Shown in pieces: positions 57,727 to 64,000 of a DNA stretch of 64,000 bases. A program made the translations under genes and the position numbers. Origin of the DNA: Alnus glutinosa (taxonomy: Eukaryota > Streptophyta > Magnoliopsida > Fagales > Betulaceae). The stretch covers positions 26,204,804 through 26,268,803 of the forward strand of contig NC_084888.1 of assembly GCF_958979055.1 (NCBI RefSeq). The letters are read 5' to 3'. Position 1 is the stretch's first letter, and every line of letters starts with the position of its first letter. The notes beneath the pieces were generated by a model. The model was not told where the DNA came from, did not search any database, and was given only the letters and a program-made list of their open reading frames with translations.

Positions 57727-58179
57727 TATTTTGATAGGCCGGGTTCCACGTATACTAAGATGAGCCACAAGTAGAGAAGGCCTCCTTGCCAACGCGAAGA
57801 ACCTGAAGGATAAGTGAGAAGGTAGCTAGGAGAATAATAAGGCATTGAGGCTCACGTGAAATTAATTAATCCCCTTCTATCGATAGTTTGTCTCTTTGTT
57901 ATTTAATTAATGTATTTGTTATCTTATCATTATCTTATTGTTGTTAGTTTGTTTGAGTATTAGTATAAGATGATGCATCGAGTAGTCACTACAAAAAACT
58001 TGAATTTTATCCACATGGCTACAGTATTCAGTACTGTAGCTACTTGGTGATTTCGCTGCGTGGTAGCTTACCCACGTTGCAATTTTGCCACATGGGTAAT
58101 CCACCACGTAGCGAAATGCTTTGCGTAGGTAATTAGCTACATGGATTTTTACCAAGTTACCAATTAGCCACGTGGGCCT

Positions 58180-59522
58180 AGGGATGTAAATAAACTAGTC
58201 CGTTCGACAACTCGCTAGATATCAGCTCGGTTTAGCTCGATCCGAACTCGAGCTCGATACTGTAGAAACTCGATCGTTACTATAGAAACCTGCTCGATTA
58301 GTAAGTGATACATACCCGACTCGCTCGACAAAACTCGATAGGGGCTCACGAGCTCAGCTCATTTAAAGCTCGACCGGATCGCTTGCCCGGCTCGTTAGTC
58401 TGACTCGTTAGCTCGTTCATATCTTACATATATATTAGTAAATAGTAAATATAGTATAACACATATAGTATTACATATTAATTATAATACTTTGATAACA
58501 ATATTTAGTATGTTAAATTAACATATTAAGTTATTAATAGTTAGAATATAACAATATAACAATATTAAATAGTTAGCATATATATATATATATATATATA
58601 GGGAAAAATATATATTAGCCTCCCAAACTACCACCCATTCTCCGGATGGACCCCCAAACTACCAATGCTTAGATTCTGGCCCCCCAAACTACCACTTTCT
58701 GATTTTTTGGCCCCATCCGTCTATTTATGCCGTTAATTTTAACAAAACTTGGCAAAAAACCCGAAAATACCCCTCCCTTAACCGTGAGAATTTCAAAGTG
58801 TAGGAGGGGTATTTTCGGAATTCTGTTTAGAATTAACGGCATAAATGGACGGATGGGGCCAAAAAATCAGAAGGTGGTAGTTTGGGGGCCAGAATCTAAG
58901 CATTGGTAGTTTGGGGGGCCATCCGGATAAATGGTGGTAGTTTGGGGGGCTAAAATATATTTTTCTCATATATATATAAACACATGTATCACATCACACA
59001 TGATTAACAATAGTTATATATTATACTTATATTATAGTTACTTAGTTATATAGAATATATTATACTTAATATTTGTTCACATTATACATATACCATAGTT
59101 TATACTCTCTAGTTATATACAATAACATATTGTTTATTTATTACTTATAAACTATAGTCATGTACAATATTTTATAATATGCCTTATATAATTACATATT
59201 ATATATTTATGTTATTAATAAATGCATAGAGGTTGTTCATAAACTTGAGCTTGAATTCTGCTTTGATCACTCATTGAAAAATTTAATAGTCTACCTTGAG
59301 CTTTAGTTGAGCCGAGCTTGTCGAGTAACCCGGCTCAGCTCGAATGTCATTTTCAACGAATTCGAGTTTGAGCTCGAACTCGCCCGAGTTTTAAACGAGC
59401 CGAACTTGAACATACAATTTATAGCTCGGCTTGAATTCGAGCTCGACTATTTATGCTTGATTCATAAACGAGCCAGTCTTGAAATCTTCAAATTCGACTC
59501 GGCTCGGCTCGATTACATCCCT
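58180..59522. mobile_element. hAT-like element nested in CACTA 2
   Basis: Inverted ends AGGGATGTAA and TTACATCCCT. Subterminal zones rich in GAGCTCGA and CTCGAACTCG words lie at 58200-58430 and 59235-59520. The middle is AT-rich without coding. The 8-bp flanks match only partly (GTGGGCCT and GTGAGGTG), so the superfamily call is provisional. Confidence 0.6.
58601..58967. mobile_element. Long-TIR foldback element nested inside the hAT-like unit
   Basis: A 367-bp unit made almost wholly of two inverted arms of about 160 bp, with GCCTCCCAAACTACCACC, then GACCCCCAAACTACCAATG, then CCCCATCCGTC and their complements. It is inserted in an AT repeat, so a target duplication cannot be read. Its CCCAAACTACCA words are shared with the composite element at 5271-8263. 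Confidence 0.75.
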
Positions 59523-60769
59523 GTGAGGTGGCTAAAATTTTCATTTTTTTTTTTTTCCAATTTTCAGAAATTGAATTTTTTTTTTTCAATTTTTTTTTTT
59601 GAGGTTTGAAATTCTAGCCACGTGGTGTATTGACCACGTGGCACATAAACCACATGGCTAATTTATTAAAATTATTTTAATTTATTTTAAGATTTAAAAT
59701 TTTAGTCACGTGATTTATTGGCTACGTCACCAATTGGCCACGTGGCACATCAATCACGTGGCTAATTATCATTAATTGCTGAAACTTCTCTCCAACCCAT
59801 TTCTAATTTCCCTTCTCTTTAATTATCTCTCTTTCTTACTTTTTCTAATTTCCCCCATTTTTATTTCGTTTCCCCCGCCCCCTTTTTTAACTTTTCTTTT
59901 CATTTTCACTTGGATTTTTTCTTCCTTCTTTCCTTTTTTCCCAAGCAGCCTTTCCTTCTTCTCCTTTTTTTTTTTTTTTTTTTCTTCACAAAGAGAGAGA
60001 GATGGAAGAGGGAGACCGAGAGAGCTAGAGAGAGAACTTGAGCGATTATGAGATAGAGCTGTGGTCGACGACGTCGCTGGAGTTCGGAGGGTCACGGCCC
60101 GACGCCAGTGAAGCCAAGGGGGTGTTTTCCAGCGTTTTTTGGGTATTTTTTTTTTTTCCTACTGTTTCTTTGAGTTATCTGATCTGAAAGTTAGGTTTTT
60201 TTTTTTGGTTTCATTTCGCTCTGTCTCGGGTAAACATGCATATCCACCGGTAAAACAGGAACGACAACGTGGTAATTTTTGGTTTTTGTTGGTGATTTTT
60301 GGTGATTGTTGGTGATTTTTTGGTGTTTTGTTGGTGATGCGGTCGACGGAGGATTTTTGAGGGATTTTTTGGATTGGATTTCATGGAGGAAGGAAGGGGA
60401 AGATTTCGCCAGCCTTGAAGATGTTTCCGGCGAGGGAAAAAAAAAAAACATATATGATTTTAGTGATGTGGTTAGTTTCAAGTGGCTAAAAGTACTTAAT
60501 TTTATTTTATTTTTTTTAAAAAAATATAATAAAATGCATTTAGCCATGTGCCATTAGCAACGTGGCTTTTTGGCACATGGCTAAAAGCGATGTTGCTAAG
60601 TTATCACATGTATAAAAATTCATGTTGCTAAGTGACATTTAGCAACAACCGGATTAACCACGTGGGACCCACATGGCTAACTGCACGTGGCTAGCAGTTA
60701 GCGACGTGGATGACCCTCATCCACGTGGCTAACTCCATGTGGCTAAAATCCAAATTTTTTGTAGTGAGT

Positions 60770-61703
60770 AATTAATGAGGGATATTGAGAATTGATATAG
60801 ACTTTTCAACCTTAATTGAATTCACTTGTGGTTTATCTCTAACCCTTATTGGATCGAGTTCATTATCAATATGATTTCCCTTCCATTTTCATTTATCTAG
60901 CTATTTCCATTTGATCAGTTGAAAGTACCTGCTTCGTGATTCATTTACAGCTACGTGTAGTCATTATTAGGTAATGGGTCTGTTAGGAAGTATTATCTGT
61001 TAGGTTATTCGGTTCATTAGTGTTTTTTTGTTTTATTAGTTTTATTATTTTATTATTGTTGTGTGGGATGATTCTTAGTGTCAACATGAGTATTAGTAGG
61101 AATTGATTTAATTATGTTAGTAGTTGAGTAATCGTCCACGTTCAAGACTGTTTGCAACAAAAAATATCAACTGAAGTTTCACAACCAAAAATTCACCCGC
61201 GCCGTTCAATCCACCAACAGCTACCATCTCGCAGCATCACACCCGTCTCTTTAGGGACAACCCCAATCGGGTCTAAGGCATTAAAACCATATATGAATAA
61301 CATGACATGAAATAACCTTAGAAGTTAGAAGAAGCATGTAATCTACTTACCTCCTGTCTTCAACTAGAAGTAGCTCTTCCACAACTAACTAATTACCTCT
61401 GTGCAAAGGTCTAAACATTAATACTCCTATGCCAGCCTAGCTAGGATAGGACAATCGATTCTTTATGGACTAACCCCATAGGGATACAAACCAGAATGGT
61501 TTCTCATTGGTCTATCCAAATACATTGGCCTTATTTGGCAAACAACACAAAAATTTCTCACTTTATTTTTACATTTTCCAATAACAATCAATTAACATCA
61601 AAACATTCCAACTTTTTTCACTTTTTAAATCACATCAATAATTTTTTATTACTATTAAAATAAAAAAAAATCCACTACAACACAAATTTTTCACTTTTCA
61701 ACA

Positions 61704-61756
<53 letters not shown>

Positions 61757-62626
61757 ATATCACATCGATCACTTTTTACTGACTCCAAAATTAACAACCC
61801 ACTATCTTATTCTGCATAGTACTTTGCCAAACAAGGCCAATTATATATTTCTTAGTCTAAACCTAAATATAAAAGGGCTTTGATGACTAATTTGCCCCAA
61901 ACGACACAACCCGATACTACCACTTTAATTGGGTTAGGCTTGCTAGTCTTTGTGTCTTTGAGAATGAATGTCTTATTGTTGGTTAGAAATCTTGAAAATT
62001 TCATACCAATAATTGATTTGGGATTAATGTAGAAAACATCTATTATTATTTTTAACGGGTTTGGCTATGATTTATAGGTGGAAAATAGCCTTTAAAGTTT
62101 CTGTCTTATCTGAGATTTATGGCTTACCATGCGGTTTCTAAAAATTCTTTCATGAAAAATATAGATCCTATATCTTGCCAACAAGGATTATGAATTGATT
62201 TTTGTAGTTTATATATCTTAATTTTATTATTATAATTAGAGTAAGTGTATTTTGTTCCTTATGACACCTTTGTACCTGGTACTTATATAAAGATATGAAT
62301 AGATGGTCCAGGTCAATGGTGTGGAGGTTTCTTTAAAAGAATACATATAAGCTAAGAGAGTTTTTGAGAAAAAGAAAACAATACGTGCCCCATCTTTAAT
62401 ATTCAATAAAAGCCATGAGATGCATGTATATTTGTTATGTTTCCAAGACAATTAGTCCGAAAGTTTACAAAATAGAGAGGGATTTCAGAGAATGTGAGAG
62501 AAATTGAGAAGAAAGAAAATTGTGTATACCTTGAATATATGAATGCGAAAGAATAAGATATTTCTATGCAGTATACATGTCCTAATATACACAACGTGTG
62601 TACATGAATTTACATGGAAATAACAA
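60770..62626. other. Intergenic, no gene
   Basis: AT-rich sequence with a long T-run (61709-61751) and a MITE-like unit listed separately. No exon was recognised. Confidence 0.4.
61527..61838. mobile_element. MITE-like element, GGCCTTRTTTGGCAAA ends
   Basis: The left end GGCCTTATTTGGCAAA and the inverse of GGCCTTGTTTGGCAAA on the right bound 312 bp of AT-rich sequence with a 43-bp T-run. TGTTTGGCAAA-type ends are common on small hAT-derived MITEs in plants. No clear target duplication. Confidence 0.55.
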
Positions 62627-63213
62627 TGTCGGGAAATATTCCTAACAGTTAATAGATGGGCTTTATCCATTAACCATAAGCCCATCTATTAAAGAAAGCG
62701 GCCAGCTAGCCACGAGATCCACCGGGTGGAAAAACCCAAATCAATTCGAGAGCAAGGGTGGCAAAGCCCAAGCCCAACCGGAAGCAACTAGCGAGAATCC
62801 ACAGAGAGATCAAGGTCCCGAGATACTCGGAAGTGTCTCGGGAATGTCAAGACCCACGTACGTTCTAGACACGTGAAGCCTCGCGATCCGAATAATTGAA
62901 GACCCACGTTCTGGAAACATGAAGACCACGATTTGGAACGTGAAGACCCACGTTCTAGATACATGGAAACCCACAATCAGACAATCGGTTTCCACCATAT
63001 CCGGGGAAAGCAGATTCAAGTCCTTATGATAAATATATAAAAACACTCAGGTATTCTCTAGTGGAAATTATTGTTATTAAGGCATTGATACACATTCTCT
63101 CAAGGGACTAGCTGACACCCTTAGCAAGTTCATTTATCGATCTTTATTGTTTTACAGGGAGAATGAAAAACTTTCTAGAAGCTTGTGACATCATACCGGA
63201 AATTGTTTTAACA
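62627..63213 (+). repeat. 5' LTR
   Basis: A 587-bp unit, TGTCGGGAAATATTCC to GTTTTAACA, bounded by TGT and ACA. A TATA-like AATATATAAAAACAC lies near 63030. U3 has imperfect tandem units of about 30 bp with AAGACCCACGTTCT and ACATGAAG words (about 62848-62970). The 3' LTR lies outside the window, so the ends rest on the termini and the adjacent primer-binding site. Confidence 0.7.
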
Positions 63214-63214
63214 G

Positions 63215-63236
63215 TTTGACGCCGTCTATGGTAACG
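63215..63236 (+). promoter_or_regulatory. Retrotransposon primer-binding site
   Basis: TTTGACGCCGTCTATGGTAAC begins two bases after the LTR. Intact relatives carry TTGGCGCCGTCTGTGGGAAC here, the tRNA-primed start of minus-strand synthesis. The three differences fit an aged copy. Confidence 0.7.
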
Positions 63237-63268
63237 ACAATCATTCATTTCTCATAAATATATCCACA

Positions 63269-64000
63269 ATGCTGCGTACAAGATCCACAGATCCAGGAAG
63301 GAACAATCCACCAGCCGAGATGGGGGGGACCATTAAACAATGAACATGTGGCTACCCTAGAATCCCGGATCGCTCAAATGTCTAGGGACATGGAAGCTCG
63401 CACCTAGTAAAACCTGTAACTATTGCAGCGGATCCCGGAAGAATTAAATATTCATGAAGGAGAAGAGGAAAACGATGGAGAAAATAATGGCCATCACAGC
63501 GAGGATACAAATCTATAAAGTAAAGGAACTCCTCGGGACAACCAGCTTGAGGACAACTCTTAGAATGACGTTGGCGGAAGGAATCCCAGCCAACAGAAGA
63601 AGAAAAAATTGAGGGAAGTGGTAGCCTCGCTGGATGAGAAGTACAATCAGTTGCAACATGAAGTACTCCACCAAAAAGAGAAGGGAAAAACTTCTCTGGT
63701 AGATAACCTACTGCATGGGACAGCCTCACATTTCACTGATCGAATCTTTGCCATTCTTCTTCCCGAGAAGTTCAAAGTCCTGAGTATCACCACTTTCATT
63801 GGGATTAAAGATCCAATCGAGCATCTGGACAATTACCGAGCTCACATGGATCTCCACGGCACCCCTGTAGAGGTAGCTTGTCGAGCCTTCTCTCTCACTC
63901 TCTTCGGGAGTGCTCGAGACTGGTTTAGGAAACTTCCCCCAAAGTCCATTGATAGCTTCGACGATTTGGGAAGAAAGTTCCTGGTCCAATTTCTGGTGAG
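63269..64000 (+). pseudogene. Degenerate Gypsy gag
   Basis: Structural protein of the retrotransposon particle. An ATG at 63269 opens a frame that is lost at a G7 run (63319-63328), where one extra base seems to shift it. After that, one frame carries gag-like sequence with stops TAG and TAA near 63406-63420, TAA near 63518 and TAG near 63559. From 63600 it is open and contains the retrotransposon gag domain: RIFAILLPEKFKV, then KDPIEHLDNYRAHM, CRAFSLTLFGSARDWF and SFDDLGRKF. It is cut by the window end. Confidence 0.8.

Larger units (their letters stand above)
57987..60766. mobile_element. Non-autonomous CACTA element 2
   Basis: A 2,780-bp unit from CACTACAAAAAACTTG to TTTTTTGTAGTG, with the 3-bp duplication AGT (57984-57986 and 60767-60769). 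Subterminal repeats are variants of GCCACGTGGCTAA in both orientations, about 20-25 in all. The interior has two nested insertions (58180-59522 and 58601-58967) and a CT/GA-rich stretch at 59790-60110. There is no transposase frame, so it must have been moved by an autonomous relative. Confidence 0.88.
62627..64000 (+). mobile_element. Ty3/Gypsy retrotransposon, 5' part, cut by window end
   Basis: LTR, primer-binding site and degenerate gag in the right order. The element runs off the window at 64000, so pol and the 3' LTR are not seen. The gag type and primer-binding-site phrase fit the plant Tat/Ogre-like Gypsy group. Confidence 0.8.

Noticed and set aside
63382-63989. Minus-strand frames at the window end
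   Set aside because: They are antisense shadows of the degenerate gag on the plus strand.
1-64000. tRNA and rRNA genes
   Set aside because: I looked for T-loop GGTTCGAA-type boxes with matching A boxes and conserved rRNA segments and found none convincing; a tRNAscan run would be decisive.

Overview
This is nuclear DNA from a eudicot plant, probably a woody species. The evidence is the low-GC, poly(A/T)-rich intergenic sequence, genes with GT-AG introns of about 0.1 to 2.6 kb, plant-specific gene families and a dense load of plant transposons. The LINE 3' ends near 11.6 kb and 49.4 kb recall sequences I associate with Fagales (oak, walnut), but that is memory-based and weak. 

Seven genes can be supported. 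In order they are: a single-exon F-box/kelch-type protein (1045-2139, +); an RLS1-like NB-ARC plus armadillo-repeat protein (9230-14687, +, two coding exons); the GINS replication subunit PSF1 (16122-20031, -, six exons); a short MASS1/At1g80180-like MAPK-substrate protein (33881-34255, +); a GH28 polygalacturonase (44770-48033, +, nine exons); an organellar peptide deformylase 1A (48803-52780, -, four exons); and a small DUF761 protein (57056-57295, +). All spliced models were joined by eye and keep the reading frame through every junction. The polygalacturonase and deformylase genes converge, with about 770 bp between their stop codons. The genes share no pathway; this is ordinary plant gene order with repeats between and inside genes. 

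The rest is mostly mobile DNA. 3.4-8.3 kb: a MITE and a composite inverted-repeat element holding decayed F-box and AAA-ATPase fragments. 18.8-19.4 kb: a Mutator-like element inside PSF1 intron 1. 20.4-26.7 kb: tandem repeats, a Copia solo LTR, a metacaspase fragment, a layered hAT-like element and a Tourist/Harbinger-like element. 29.6-32.9 kb: a solo LTR and a Ty3/Gypsy integrase remnant between direct repeats. 36.2-36.8 kb: two MITEs. 50.5-51.2 kb: a hAT element in the deformylase gene. 54.1-55.4 kb and 58.0-60.8 kb: two non-autonomous CACTA elements, the second carrying nested insertions. 62.6-64.0 kb: the 5' end of a Ty3/Gypsy retrotransposon whose gag is full of stop codons. 

The most notable observations are four MITEs with the same termini and 9-bp target duplications but unrelated interiors, the gene-fragment-carrying composite at 5.3-8.3 kb, CACTA subterminal repeats built on the G-box core, and gag stop codons that all fit C-to-T decay. 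No novel protein-coding system was found. Every functional call rests on reading the sequence and on family knowledge; no search was run.
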